A stretch of 64,000 bases of DNA from Pogostemon cablin (GCA_023678885.1 CM042966.1:23326028-23390027); one strand, 5' to 3'. Counted from the stretch's first letter, positions 9,710 through 22,515 are shown. The notes: generated from the letters alone by a model not told the origin. Numbers and translations are program-made.

Positions 9710-12615
9710 TTTATGTTTATACATTTCATTACTCAAACAATTTAAAAAAGAATAGGACATAAATTACTCCATTTTAAATTCGATCTTTTAAATTGTTATT
9801 AAGTGCCTCCATTAAACAAATTCATTATGATTGACAATTGCTATTAATTGCAATAATTAAATGAAATACTAATATTTAAGGCATAAAAAATTATTTAAAT
9901 AAAAATAAACAAAAAAAAATATAAAATTTTGTAGGAATGACACATAAGCCTTAAAACACTCTTAAGCCTCCACATCATCAAGGAGAAACTCTCCTTTAGT
10001 TTACTAGGAGATAGTGGGGACACCTTACGAAATAAGGTAAACGTTTATCTAAGGAGTCATATACTAACATCATAGAAACCATAGAGTCCAATGAGTTGGG
10101 CTTCCTGAGTAGATCTTTCATCAAACCAAATCAATTGGCGAAAGTTGAATTACGCATCAATTAGGCCATTAGAGAAAGTATTAAAGCCAATATCCAATAA
10201 ACTTGGGCTTCACTCTAACCCAAATCACTGAAGTAAACAAACCCTATATATATAACTACCCAAATCTTCGCCAACTTGTCATCTTCATTATATCCAAACC
10301 CAAGAGTCGTTAAACATAAGCTCACGCCCACTGGATATATACGTATGTTTTCTATGTGTACATCTGTGTTCGTGTGTGTTTGGTGTTTTCTCTAGGGATT
10401 TCCTTCTGAGATTCCTTTCTGCCCCCAATGTGGCTGTTTCTGGATGCAATTCAATATTTTGTGGATAACTAATTTTTCTGTATTAGATTCAAGATTTTAT
10501 TTATCCAAAATTGAGTAATGTTGAACTCTTTATGGCTTGTTTATTGAATTCCGTTCTCCTTATTTTTTTGCGTGACTTTTCAAATTGAAATTGTATGTTG
10601 AATTATTCTGATTGTATTTGATGTTTGATTATGTTGTTTATGTCAGTCCGGATTTCCTTACAAACGTGCTAAGTTGTATGTGAATTTTAAAGTTTTGGCT
10701 TAAAAAATAGATCTTGACTTTGTGTAGATACGACAAGCATTCTCATGTCTCACTTTTCTCTTTTTTGTGATTATTATTACATCAATTTAGTGTTGTGGTA
10801 TTTTTATTGGTATTATCCAATTTCGTGTCTCATGAAGTTCTTTCAGTATCGTGAAAATTGGAGTAAAAACTAAAATAATTTTGTGTTCACAAAATTTATG
10901 ATCTGTGGTTGTCTCTTGTATGCTGTGTTTATTCCTGCTGTTGATTGGACCATTTATTTGGTGAACCAAGTTAAATTTTATGAACAGTTCTATGCTTTAA
11001 GTGGCAGTTCTAGTATAAGAATACGGGAGAATAATTGATCCGCTCTCTAGTATCACTATTTTCTAATATTGTAACGAGCAAAACCCTGTCTGCATTTACC
11101 CATGGAAAGTTTTAATTAATCTCTAATTTACATAAGAATTTGAATTTAGTTCCGGTGTGTATCCGGCCAAGTGTTTCATTTGTGTGAAACTCAAGTAAAC
11201 AAAGTGTAAAATAGGTCATTTAACAAACAATTTTATATAGATTGGATGAGGATAACTCATAAAAATTGTTGATAAACTTTCTTTGCCATTATTTCCACCA
11301 TCCAATCTCTTCTAATCGTGCTTGGATCATTCTTTAATAACTAAATCTTACTATACAACTAGAAATATAGAGGGAGGTGTCTTCATCTTTATTCTGATAA
11401 GATTGTACTTCTTACTATACAGATACGGTTACATACACGTGCAGGCCAATTTTTAACAACATGATATAATTTGTTCTGATAACAATATCAGGTCTCTAGA
11501 ATTTTATGTTACCAATGTGCAATCCCTGAGATTTGATGTCTGAAGATAATGTACACTTAAGACCAATTCCAATGTTCACAATGATAATGATAAATTATTA
11601 TTTGCAAAATCCTTATTTTTAATCTCTAAACCTAGTATACATTACTTGACATTCAACACAACTTACAATTAGCACTGTCAATGTTAATATCAATTGATAA
11701 TTTCAAACAATACTTTAATACAGATAATGTGTTTCACCCATATAACAAAGACATAAAATTCGAGCTTTTAGTGTGCTGGTACATGTATAAACCACACTGA
11801 TAAAATACAATTAGCTAATGCATTAAAATCGTATGTAAAGGAGAAAATTGTCCAAAAGTAGTGAATAAATGATGCAGAGACAACAATAATAAAACTAACA
11901 ATATCATGGCTTTGATACTAATGAACGTGAAACCCATCTCTAATCCAATATTGCTACCAAATACTACTGCAAAAACCATGGATCTTTAGTCATTTTCCAT
12001 ACTCAATAATTTTCAACAGCCCATAATGAAAACATACCACACCACATTAACTATCATTTCATTATGCTACTTTCAGATTCCGGTATACCAAACTTGGATT
12101 CAAAAAACGTTCTTTCTATACTAATTGACTCTGATGTATATATGCAAAGGAATTCTCAATATACAGCACTTGCTATCGATCATATGACTGGAAAATTGAA
12201 TAATTATGTGATAGAACAGCTATCTTGCTCTATTACAGGGTAATGCATGACATATGCTGAAAGAATACAGAGAGTAAATTTTGGTCCCTTTTTGCACTAT
12301 AAAATTTAGAAAGTAAAGAACCATCATTGAATAGCTTCAAATGAACGTATGAAGCACAAAATAAAAGAATGCACATTTACGCCACTTAGACCAGCGCAAC
12401 ATTGCAATATTAAATATCCTCCAAATATATTACGATCTTAATTCAAGGTTGATTCATCCAACAACTCCCCAGCTCTAAGAGGTGGCCCTGGATATCTCAT
12501 TGGGACAATTACATAAACATGGCAAGATGACAATGCGCCTACCCAACTAATAGCCAAGTAACATCATTTTACTTAAAGAAATGGAGCCAACACAGTGAAA
12601 AATCAGATCCTACAT
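9707..12615. other. intergenic; possible promoter-like segment near 10240-10400
   Basis: I find no protein-coding gene. At 10243-10256 CTATATATATAACTACC resembles a plant TATA box, followed by leader-like sequence and a possible TCTCTAG/GG acceptor at about 10390, but no open frame follows. A non-coding transcript or a lost gene are both possible. The rest is AT-rich with scattered short similarity to the region downstream of the first SEC61G copy. Confidence 0.35.
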
Positions 12616-12801
12616 AGCTAAACATTCCATTATCCAAGCATTGAGATCTATGCAAAGTTGTAAACTCAATCCAAAGAGGCCTTCAAGTTTACATCATAAC
12701 TATTTCACAGCTAAACATACCATTATCTATGCATTGAGATCTACGCAAAGTTGCAAACTCAATCCAAAGAGGCCTCCAAGTCTACGTCATAACTCATTCA
12801 C
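12616..12801. repeat. tandem duplication, two units of 93 bp
   Basis: The segment starting AGCTAAACATTCCATTATC at 12616 is repeated from 12709 with a few substitutions (shared CATTGAGATCTA, GCAAAGTTG, CTCAATCCAAAGAGGCCT). It lies just downstream of the duplicated SEC61G copy. Confidence 0.9.
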
Positions 12802-13038
12802 AACATGATTAAAAAATCAACTTATCAATTTGATTGGAATATCAAAACAGACACAGGACAATACTATACAACTTAACAATCGAGAATTCTAAACAATTCA
12901 CTGCAATTACACCACTTTATTCGTCCACAGGGTTTATAGTGTGAGTTAATATGAGTTAAATCAATTAATTCACCTAAAAAGAGATGTGAATAAAATAAAT
13001 CTGATAAAGAACGAACAAAGAGAACAACGCACTGGAAA

Positions 13039-13344
13039 TTAAAAAGCACCGACGATGGTATTATTGATGGGAATAAAAAGTAGCTTTACAAAAAATCCGA
13101 CGGAACCCATGACGACAAACCCGATTGTAGTATGAGTTGCGACCTTAATGAATTCTAAAAACACAGACAACATCATTAAAAAATATAGCGAAACTAGATT
13201 GAATCAATAAGCATCGATCTCTCTGTAAGAGAGGCTTTGCGTAGATGTACCTTTGCGATCAAGCTTGTGGCAACGCATGGCAAGGCAAACACTATCCTCG
13301 AAGAAATCTGTAAGCTGATCGAAAACTGAATCCAAAGCATTGAT
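13039..13344 (-). pseudogene. SEC61G: SEC61 gamma duplicate with lost start codon
   Basis: Exons 13251-13344 and 13039-13154 match the gene at 3974-4273 in exon lengths (94 and 116 bp), intron phase and splice sites. The intron shows it is a DNA-level duplicate and not a retrocopy. The frame stays open to TAA, but the codon at the start position is ATC instead of ATG and no upstream in-frame ATG exists before a stop. Compared with the first copy, 17 of the remaining 68 residues differ, including P10Q, R12T, K16E, R20C, K23M, P28L and F49S, many in the usually conserved cytosolic half. That is what loss of constraint looks like. A TATA-like box is still present upstream. Translation from a non-AUG codon cannot be excluded but is unlikely. 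Confidence 0.88.
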
Positions 13345-13430
13345 CGCTATGTTTCAAAATTAATTTCTCTCCTCTTTGTTTCTTTAGATCTGGAATTTGA
13401 GATCCGAGAAATTGAGGCAGGGAGATATGA

Positions 13431-13438
13431 TTTTTATA
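13431..13438 (-). promoter_or_regulatory. putative TATA box of the SEC61G duplicate
   Basis: TATAAAAA on the minus strand, about 87 bp upstream of the position of the lost start codon. This matches the spacing at the first copy, so the duplication probably included the core promoter. Confidence 0.4.
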
Positions 13439-13626
13439 TCATACGTCAACATATCGTTGAATTCTTAGACAAGTTAATTGGGGGTGATGACGACACATAA
13501 AATACCGAAAGTAGCCTTGATGTACGGTCATGACTCATGTTAAAAGCCCTTTTCAGTTCTGTTAAAAATACTTAAATATTAAATAAAATGAGGAAAAAAT
13601 AATGTTGTACTCTACAATAAAAATTA

Positions 13627-13852
13627 CTACCTCCATCCATTGTTAATGTATCTATTTATTTTTTGCACGTAGATTAAGAAATATTATTATTTATGTGTAA
13701 TAGGTAGTTGTATTAGTAGAGTGTGTGAGTCCTATATTTTAATTGTATTAGTTATATGTGTGTGTCTTATGTGTGTAAAAGGGGAAATTGATACATTAAG
13801 AGTGGACAACATAAAATAGTAAAATGGATACATTGAGGATGGACAGAGGGAG
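13627..13852. mobile_element. Stowaway-like MITE
   Basis: CTACCTCCATCCATTG at the left, ATGGACAGAGGGAG at the right, flanked by TA. 226 bp. Confidence 0.85.
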
Positions 13853-13870
13853 TAAAATTCTTTTTAGGAT

Positions 13871-14472
13871 AAATTATCAAAACCCCCCCTCGAGGTTTGA
13901 CAAACTATAAAATTAGTTTCATGGTTTGAAAAATTACAAATTACTCCCCTTGGCTTATATTTGATTTGAATTTTGAACATTGATAAAAATACTACTTTTT
14001 TAACATAAAGAGAGATAGAAATGACATCAATACCCATGTATTTAACATTATTTTTTAATTTAATTATTTTTTAATTTTTTTTAAATATAGAAAACTGGGA
14101 TTAGATCGATTTTTTTATTTTTTACATGTTAAAAAAATATTAAAAAACCATAATTCCCTAGGTATTGAAATTTTAAAAAATAATGTTAAATAAAATAGTG
14201 AAATTAAAAATACAATATAAAATATATGGGTATTTATGTCATTTTCATTTTAAAAAAATCCCTCTAATCCCATTTTTTTATGTTTAATTTTTTTTAAAAA
14301 AATACAATGTTAAATACAGATGTATTGATGTCATTTCTATCTCTCTTTATTTGAAAAGAAATATTTTTATCAATGTTAAAATTAAATACAAGTCAAGGGG
14401 GTAATTAGTAGTTTTTCAAACCATATGGTTTATTTGGTAGTTTGGACAACCTTGAAGGGGTTTTGGTAATTT
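13871..14472. mobile_element. foldback MITE with very long inverted repeats
   Basis: The first ~85 bp (AAATTATCAAAACCCC, CATGGTTTGAAAAA, TTACTCCCCTTG) are repeated in inverted order at the right end (AAGGGGTTTTGGTAATTT and so on). Pairing continues inward through AGAGAGATAGAAATGACATC at 14010-14030 against GATGTCATTTCTATCTCTCT at 14327-14347, so each arm is near 150-190 bp. Non-coding. The superfamily is unknown to me. Confidence 0.8.
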
Positions 14473-14558
14473 ATTATTCTCTTTATTTTAAACTAGTAAT
14501 TGAATAGCACGGAATACATTTAGAGCATATATAAGCTTACCTCTTACTAAATACATTC

Positions 14559-15867
14559 TGTAACACCCCGTAAGATTTAACCGTATATTTCGTCATGGCC
14601 CAATCCTTAAAGCCCATTTTTCCCAACTCTTTGAAGCCCATCATTTAAAAGCCCAGCCCATTCGTTATTTTATTCAGCCGTGAGTTCAAAGAGAAGCAGA
14701 ATTTAAATTTTTTACTTTTCAAGAAAACACCGTTAGCTTTGTTATCTATTAAGAAAAGAGGATCTCTTCCTCTTATCAACTCCTTTATCTTCGGGAAATC
14801 TGTTTAGCCCTATGAAGAGATTCGCATTATTATTTCGATCAGCCGTGTGAATATAGGTCCAATTGTTCTTTATTCTCCACACACACACTGAACTCAATTC
14901 ACGGCTGCATACAGAGAGAGGTAAAGTTCTCACTCTTTCCTTTCTCTTTTCGTTTCTCTCTTTTCCTTTCCTTTCTTCCTTCGATCATTACGGAAAACCA
15001 GATAAACCTATTTCCTTCTTTCTTTTTACTTCTAACTATAAAACTTTAACCCTAGAGTTATAGTCTGTGACGGTTACAAAAATTCTACAAATTAGTTTCT
15101 TTTCGATAGTTGCATGATTTTGTGTAACGATCGGTCATGTCTTAATAGGTTTTGAAGAGGACACCGATCGAGATGTTTAATATTTAAAACTTAGACTTCA
15201 CACGGTAAAAAGGTGGGGATTTTCTCGTCTTATGCATGTTGAATTCTCTCATATGTGACAGTTGATGTGAATTGGAATATGTGAACTGTGAATTCATGCA
15301 AGTTTGGACCGTAGTGGTGTCTTACTCTCATTGCAAGTTTGGACTTTAATAGTGTCTTACTCTTATTGCAAGTTTGGACCTTCATGGTGTCTTACTCTTA
15401 ATACAAAATGAATCGTGATATCGTATTTGACATGACAGGATTGTATTGTAAGTGAAATCTAATTTTTGAACATGGATTATTTGACGTATTTAAGCATGTT
15501 TAAGTCTTCACTGAGCGTGTGGTTGCTCATCCCGATATTTATTTTATCTCAAGTTAAGCATGGTGTAAGCGTACGAGTAGGAGCGCGTAGGCAGGGAGAC
15601 TAAGCAAAATGTTTGATAAACTACAGTTCATAGGCTGCGTGTTTGCATGTTTTAAATTTGAAATTTTGATAGAACTTGAAGCATGATTGCTTGCATGTTT
15701 GAACGTCTATCCTCGGTAGAGTGTTCCGAGTTTTATTTCATTGACAATATTGAATAAATTTTAATTTTGGGTTCGAATGCATCATGGAATTTGGGTTCTG
15801 AAGTCGAAAGTATAATTGTGTAAAGTCAATTACTTTATTTGGATTTTTCAGTGGGCAAGCACATTAA

Positions 15868-15937
<70 letters not shown>

Positions 15938-16699
15938 TTCTGATGTGTGGTTGTATGCATGATTGTTAGTGAAATACTGTTAGTGGTGAGTTAATAATTA
16001 TATGTTTTTATTTAGTTGATGTTTATAGGGGTAGTCAAATTCTAATTAGCTGCTTAAGTTTTTCCCCTGTATGTTGAACACTTGCATATTTTAAGTAGTG
16101 GTCCTATTTGGGGATTGAGTTGTACTCAATATTACAAGTATACACATTAAATTAATCACACTGTTCGGTAATATAATGGGGTACAGTCGGTGGTTCCTTA
16201 TTGTGCATATGGGTATTCAAGTTTGACTTGCTTTCCTTAATCTGCCACTTGAACAAAGCCTTGAAAATCTTTTGCAAAAACTTACCAAACTGACCTTTAT
16301 TTAATACATCCTTCTCGTTGCAAAAAGGAATCCCCTGTTTTATTTATTTATTTCATTTGAGTAGTAGTATGACCTGTATCATTGGAATTATTTTACTTAC
16401 TTAATCAGTCCTGCATGTTTATATGGTCATGAATGTGTAGAAATAAACTTACTATTCTTTCACTAAAATTTCTGCAGAATTCTGCAAACTTAAAGGACCT
16501 GCCTTTTTATTTAACTTCTCTTATTTGGAATGAATTGCATTAGGATTTCTAAAACTTATAGGACTAAACTCATTCCTATATTCTCCTAGTTGCGAAAACA
16601 CTTCGAATTTGTAAAATGCAAAATTTTAGTCATGCCTTATTCATTTTTTTTTTTTCTAAATAATATAAAGTCTTCCTTTATGAAATTTGGGGTGTGACA
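14559..16699. mobile_element. solo LTR with perfect 5-bp target duplication
   Basis: Starts TGTAACACCCCG and ends GGGGTGTGACA, so the tips are TG...CA with a short inverted repeat. CATTC is duplicated exactly at 14554-14558 and 16700-16704. 2141 bp with no gag-pol sequence, so an LTR-LTR recombination product. The TGTAACACCCC tip is one I associate with plant Ty3/gypsy (Tekay-like) LTRs. The short ORFs at 14742-14933 and 14863-15063 lie inside and are not genes. Confidence 0.9.
15871..15934. repeat. (AT)n microsatellite inside the solo LTR
   Basis: About 32 AT dinucleotides. Confidence 0.95.
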
Positions 16700-16704
16700 C
16701 ATTC

Positions 16705-18550
16705 ATTAGCAAATCATAATCACAAACTCTCATGCACAACTCCAAACCTTATAAACATTATAGCGTATAATGTTTGCAACTTGCTTATACTATTATGATA
16801 TGGGATCTACATGACAATCCAACTGAAGTTCCTTTCTTCATTTAAGATCAAGCAACTTATAAATTGGAGCCTAAACTTTTAATTTTGACATCAACACAGG
16901 ACATATGAAATGGACTACTTTGGATAAATATTATTGGTAAATGTGTTAAACTACGTTGATGTGTTGGGTTGATCCACAACCCACCATTTTGTGGGTTAGA
17001 AGGGGCAGTGCGGGTTGGCCCATGTGGGCCAAATTTCTTTGTATAAAATTTAAAAAAAACCTAAAATAAACATATGAAAAAGGATTATCAAAACGAATTA
17101 ATTGACGAGCATTGACAAAATAATCATAAAGTCAATTATTTTTTTAAATTTAATTTTATGGGTTATTGGTAGGGCGGGTCATACACGGAGCGGGTCACTT
17201 ACAGGTTGCGCTATTGGTGGGACATTTATTAGGCGGGTTTGGCTAGGTGGGGCGGTTTGCCTACATGGTCCTAGCCCATATTGACACCTCTAGATATTGG
17301 GGCAGTTGCATCAAGTTTATGAGATATAGGAGATGAAAATTAGTCTCATATAAAATTTATTACTCTCCAAATCAATAATTAGTTGACTATGAGAAAGAAT
17401 ATAACCCAATGCTATATATATATATATATTAAACCTATAGCGTCAAACCAAGATCAAAAGATTACTTCTTTATATTGGGAAATCCACAATGAAAAATAAA
17501 TTTTTGGTCTAAATCCTTTATATTGGGAAATCCACTATGAAAAATTAACATTTGGTCTAAACCTTAAGCTTAGGACTGAAACCATTTTGAGGACATTGTT
17601 AATTCGTATGAACAAAGTAAAAACATATCTCATTTTCTTAAAGACAAGAAGCCAACTAAGCAGATAATAAAATTGTTTATGTTTTTTCTTTCATTTTCTT
17701 TGTTATAAAAATATTTCATACCTAAAATACATTAACATAAGTTTAAAATGATACCACATTTAAACAAGAAAAAAAAATGAAGAAGACAAAAACTGGTATT
17801 GGACATTGCGATTTGAATTTGCAGATGACTTTTTAATAGATCAGTACTATAACTGAATAGAAATTCATATATACACAAAAAATAAACAAAGTAGAACCTA
17901 AATTTTTCCTATTAATATGGTCTTTTACCCTTTGTGAGAGCACAATAAGCAATTTAGCGGCAATATCCCAAAAAAAGATAATATTATCAATAAAATAAAA
18001 GTGCACACATGCGCGCGTGCCCACACACTTAAAAATATAATAATTGGATTCTTTATATTTTACACAGATCTAACATTTAGTTTCACGTTTATCCCAATTT
18101 TGCTTCCACTTCATTTCCTGAAAGTATTTTTACGATAGAATTACATTGATAGCTACTCTATTATTTGTGCCCTTCATTTAATTAATCGAAGACATACTTT
18201 TAATTACATAAGTAATCAAACATAGAAACACAAGTGGAACAATTTCATTTTTACGGATGCCGAAATGCCATAGAAAGGCTCTCTAAAATTTTTGTGGAAA
18301 ATAATTTTGTTAGTCTTTCAAAAGTACATTCATCCATCTAAATTTTCATTTATTCCATTAATTTCAATTTCCATATATTAAACATCAGAAAATCACAACT
18401 GTATTATTAAATGTTGAGAGAAATATGAAGCAGTCAATCAAACCCAAAAGTCATGAAAGGGGAGGAGATGCATATTTCACTCTATTAAACCCCATTTGTG
18501 AAAGGGGAAGATGACATATTTTCTGTCACTGTCAATTTATCATTTTAAAC
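16705..18550. other. intergenic with a possible hAT-type remnant
   Basis: No gene seen. At about 16960-17295 there is a GC-richer tract with GGGTTGGCCCATGTGGGCC, several GGCGGGT motifs and, at its right, ATTGACACCTCTAG, whose complement recalls the GGTGTCAA tips of plant hAT-type MITEs. The 60-residue ORF at 17102-17284 overlaps it and looks accidental. A short direct repeat at 17455-17570 (TTTATATTGGGAAATCCAC twice) is visible. Confidence 0.3.
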
Positions 18551-18812
18551 CAGTGATTTAAAATTCGGACCGGATCGGCCGGTTCAACTAGTTTAACTGG
18601 GAACTGGAGCCGACACTGGTTCGGAACAACCTATAAACATTTTTTTCAATTTAATCGGAAAGAACTGGTTAGGACCGGTAAATCGATCGAACTAGATAAT
18701 TGCCAGTTTCGTTTCTAATTATTCACTGTATTCAAATTTCAAACATCAAACATTTCTTTTTCTGTTTATTTTGATTACAATAACTGAAATTTAAAATATA
18801 AGAACGCAGTAC

Positions 18813-20555
18813 TGTTCTTAGTCGCATTTCTTGTAAAAATGTGTAAGAGTAAGAGACTCTATTGTCGAGTAAAAGTGTGACCAAGTACAAAATTTATAAT
18901 AATGTCGTCCCAAGGGAAAGTAAACTCATGATTGTATCCGAATTTTCCATTAATTTATGTTTTGTAAGAATGATAGATTGAAGGTTTGATTGTTTAAGCT
19001 ACTAATTATTGTTCTACTCAATTAACTAAAAATTTGAACTAACAAAGTAATGATACAATCGACACACAAATGATGATTGGAATGGAGGTAGAATTCACTT
19101 GAGAGGATAGCAAGGCTAATCATAATCATGGTTAAGACTCTAGCTAGATATGTATAATTTTTTATGGTGAACTTCATTAATTTGTGGACTAAAAGCAATC
19201 ACGATTTTACCCCTAATCCCTATGGCCAAGGCAATTAGGTTCTCGACTCTTTTACAAGCCTAAATCTCCTAAGATTGATCTTAATCTCAATTTCCTTAAG
19301 GTACTATGATCATAAGTTGGTTCTTTTCACTCAATTTCTTAAGTGTCCCTCTATGAATGTTCTAAGCATAAGAAGTGTATGACTTACCTCCCCTCACATT
19401 AACATGCATGCACATTTTAATATATGATTCAATTAAACATCCACTCATAACATTGGAATGGTCATCCTAATACTATGAATAGAAAATCTAATCACACAAG
19501 TATTGAAATGAAACATGATTCATATATCATAAAAGGAAATCCACAATTTAACTACATTCACTTTTCAAGTTCTACACATCTAGCTTTCATCTCAACCATT
19601 CATATGATTAACCTTACTATAGGACTAGTCACTACACATTGTGTTTAGATCAATACAAATCAAGCTTTGCTCCATTTGAGCCAAAATAAGAAGAAAATCA
19701 ACAAATGAAAAGTAGTTGGCTTCCCTTTCATGGAGAAACCTTCCTTCTCTTCAATATGCTAACTCCTTCAATCCTTGATGTTTTCCTCTTCTCAAAATGG
19801 TGGATGAATGGATTGGGTGATGGATTTATGGATTGATTGTGGAAAAACAAATGGAATTGGATGGATCTAATGGATAGAGGTGGATTTATGGATCTAGTAT
19901 GTGAAAATGTGGTGTGGAGTGTGTGTAACTGCTCTCAATTCTGATCTCCCTTCAAATTTCGCACAAGTCACCCTTTTATATCACTAATGGACCTTCTAGA
20001 AGCTTTCGAAACATTTTGAAAACTGCATAGGTTTTTGCACCTACACGGCCCGTGTAGCAGCGCACGGCCGTGTAGGGCACACCTACTTCGGCGTGTTGTG
20101 CGTACTTTCGGACATGGCTCGAGCTGTGCAACACCGCTTTGGTCATGGCCGTGTAGCGTTTCTGATTACATTACATGACTTTTTCTTACAGGCCCGTGTT
20201 CTGCACACGGGGCGTGCAGCAGCGCATGGCTCGTGCGCAAGAAAATGGCCTTCTTCCTGGGCGATCTCTGTGTTCTGATAACAGTACACGGCTACCTTGG
20301 ACAGGCCCGTATTGCGCACACGGCCAGTGTCCGAGCGTGCCCTATACTTCCGTCTCTGTTTTGCTCCCGACTCCATTTTTCTTCATTTCTTGACGTGTTT
20401 TACACATGTTTAAGCTCATTTACACAATTCTATCAATTCATACCACATTTCACATTATAACAATATCTCCACTAAAAGTCACACAAATACGGATATAAAT
20501 ATCCGAAAATCTATAATTAAAGACACTAAAATCTAGGTGAAAATGACTATGATCA
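18813..20555 (-). mobile_element. solo LTR, gypsy-type, reverse orientation, perfect 5-bp target duplication
   Basis: Plus-strand tips are TGTTCTTAGTCGC and ...GACTATGATCA. AGTAC is duplicated exactly at 18808-18812 and 20556-20560. Read on the minus strand, the 3' part has TTGGGACGACATTATTATAA and a pyrimidine-rich end, and the 5' half has a GC-rich block of CACGGCC/GGCCGTGT palindromes (20040-20340). 1743 bp without coding domains. The overlapping ORFs at 20093-20460 come from the GC-rich block and are not genes. Confidence 0.9.
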
Positions 20556-20602
20556 AGTACATGTATGCATCATGTATACATAAATAATTTTTTTAACATA
20601 AA

Positions 20603-21943
20603 TGTTAGGGAGAATAATAGAAGAAGAAATAAAGAAACAAAAAAATCTCTTTCATATCCAGAGCGAAGCGAACGCCAACCCACCGATTTAATGTCAAGAA
20701 TCTCTGGATTAAAGCGCTTGAAATTAAGAATGAGAAGATTAATTCACAGAAATGATTGTAACAACAAATTTTGTATTTATAATAAAATAAATACAAAATT
20801 GTGTACAAAGATAATTTCTTGATGGATTTAATTTGAATGATATGTAAGCGAGTTACAATCTCAATCAATCATTTGATTCTTCTCTCGAACCAATATGGCT
20901 TTGACTTGCTTGTGTTTGTTGACTTTGACTTCTTTGACGAAGTGTATGACTATATTAACAACGTGTGTTGACTTGACTTGTATGTTGAGTTGGATCTTCA
21001 AACGAAGCTTGTCCGAGCTTTAGTGAGTAGTCCTGAATGTTGACCCAGAGGCGTTGAACCTTTGTTCCGATTAAACATTGACTAGAGAGCCTTCCTCGAA
21101 GAACACTTGATCTGGGGAACTTGAAGCCTTGATCCCGGATTAGTAGCTGTTCTTGATTTGAAGCTTGCTTGATGCCTTGAAGATCTTGAGCTTGAAGCTT
21201 TGGAGGCTTGAAGACTTGAAGATTCATTGAAGATCTTGAGCTTGAAGCTTTAAAGGCTTGAAGACTTGAAGCTTTGTTGAAGATCTTGAGCTTGAAGCTT
21301 TGAAGACTCGAAGGCTGCTTGAAGCTTTGGAGGCTTGAAGCTTTGAAGACTCGAAGGCTGCTTGAAGACTTGAAGATCTTCGAAGATCACTTGAAGACTT
21401 GAGCTTGAAGATCAGAAGATCGCTTGAAGCTTTGGAGGCTTGAAGCTTTGAAGACTCGAAGGCCGCTTGAAGGTTTGAAGATCTTCGAAGATCACTTGAA
21501 GACTTGAGCTTGAAGACTTGAAGATCCTCGAAGCCTTGAGCTTGAAGCTTTGAAGATGCTTTGAAGATCGCTTGAAGACTTGAAGATCCTCGAACGTTCT
21601 TGAGCTTGAAGCTTCGAAGACTTGAAGATCGCTTGAAGTTCTTCATTCATTCTTCGTTTGAAGATCTTGAGGAAGCTTTACTCGTGTTCTCGATCTATTT
21701 AAGAGCATCGTATTCGAGTGCTTGAATTGGGCATAATTGACTTGGGTCAGACCTCATTTTACTTGGGCTTAATTGACTTGGGTCATGCCTCATTTAATTT
21801 AAGCACATTTAATTTATTGGGCTCAAATTATTTATTAATTTACTTTAGGAATTAATTTATTTAAATTTCAAAATAAATTAATATTTAATTAATAAAATTC
21901 ACGTGACGCTATGTGATTGGGCCGTAAATTTTAATTGCTTACA
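20603..21943 (-). mobile_element. copia-type LTR, reverse orientation
   Basis: Plus-strand tips are TGTTAGGG and GCTTACA. Read on the minus strand it begins TGTAAGCAATTAAAATTTAC, has GGGCTTAAT/GAGCCCAATAAATTAAA blocks, a CTTAAATAG promoter-like motif and then a long run of CTTCAAG motifs, a layout I associate with large copia LTRs in asterids. I could not find a target duplication, so it may be truncated. ORFs at 20955-21227 and 21224-21646 are translations of the repeat. Confidence 0.65.
21180..21650. repeat. degenerate CTTGAAG minisatellite within the LTR
   Basis: Dozens of CTTGAAGA, CTTGAGCTTGAAGCTT and TCGAAG modules in higher-order blocks. For example the block with GACTCGAAGG recurs near 21306, 21349 and 21451. 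It gives a spurious serine- and lysine-rich ORF. Confidence 0.85.
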
Positions 21944-22044
21944 ATGATCGAGAGAGAAATGGGGCGAATCAAGAATTTGAAGAGAGAGGGGTCGTTATTT
22001 GCAAAGAGAGAGAAAGAGTGCAGCGGCGCTGCTAATGATATTAA

Positions 22045-22512
22045 GGGGGCGTTTGGTATATTAGAAGGAATCGGAATATAAATTATAGTGATAGTAATGA
22101 GGAATGGTAATGTGTTTGTATTTTATAATTATATTGTTTGGTTGATGGTCGGAAATGACTATCCTAGTTAATAATGTTGTTTGGTATATAAAAAATTTCT
22201 TTAATAATAAAGTCAAATTTAATTTTTTATAATAATTTTTTAAGAAATTAATATTAGTTGATGATTTTTTGTACATATAAATTTTTTTAGAAAATTACAG
22301 AATTAATTTTTATTTAAAAAATAATTAATAGAAAAGGGCATTTAAATTAGGGAATGGAATGAAAGTCATTCCACCAAATTTCATGATGAATTGATGATTT
22401 CATTATTTTTAGGTATTAAATTACTGTAGCATCAATTATTTCCATGATACAAACATCCAAATTTGATTCCAATCTCATTCCATCCATCCACTCCTTCTAA
22501 ACAAACACCCCC
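22045..22512. mobile_element. Tourist-like (PIF/Harbinger) MITE
   Basis: Left tip GGGGGCGTTTGGT, right tip AACAAACACCCCC, flanked by TAA at 22042-22044 and 22513-22515, the 3-bp duplication typical of PIF/Harbinger elements. Subterminal AGAAGGAATCGGAAT pairs imperfectly with ATTCCATCCATCCACTCCTTC. 468 bp, non-coding. Confidence 0.85.
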
Positions 22513-22515
22513 TAA

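Noticed and set aside
20093..20460. Cluster of overlapping ORFs
   Set aside because: They arise in the GC-rich palindrome block of a solo LTR with a defined AGTAC duplication.
21224..21646. 140-codon Ser/Lys/Leu-rich ORF
   Set aside because: Translation of the CTTGAAG minisatellite inside an LTR.
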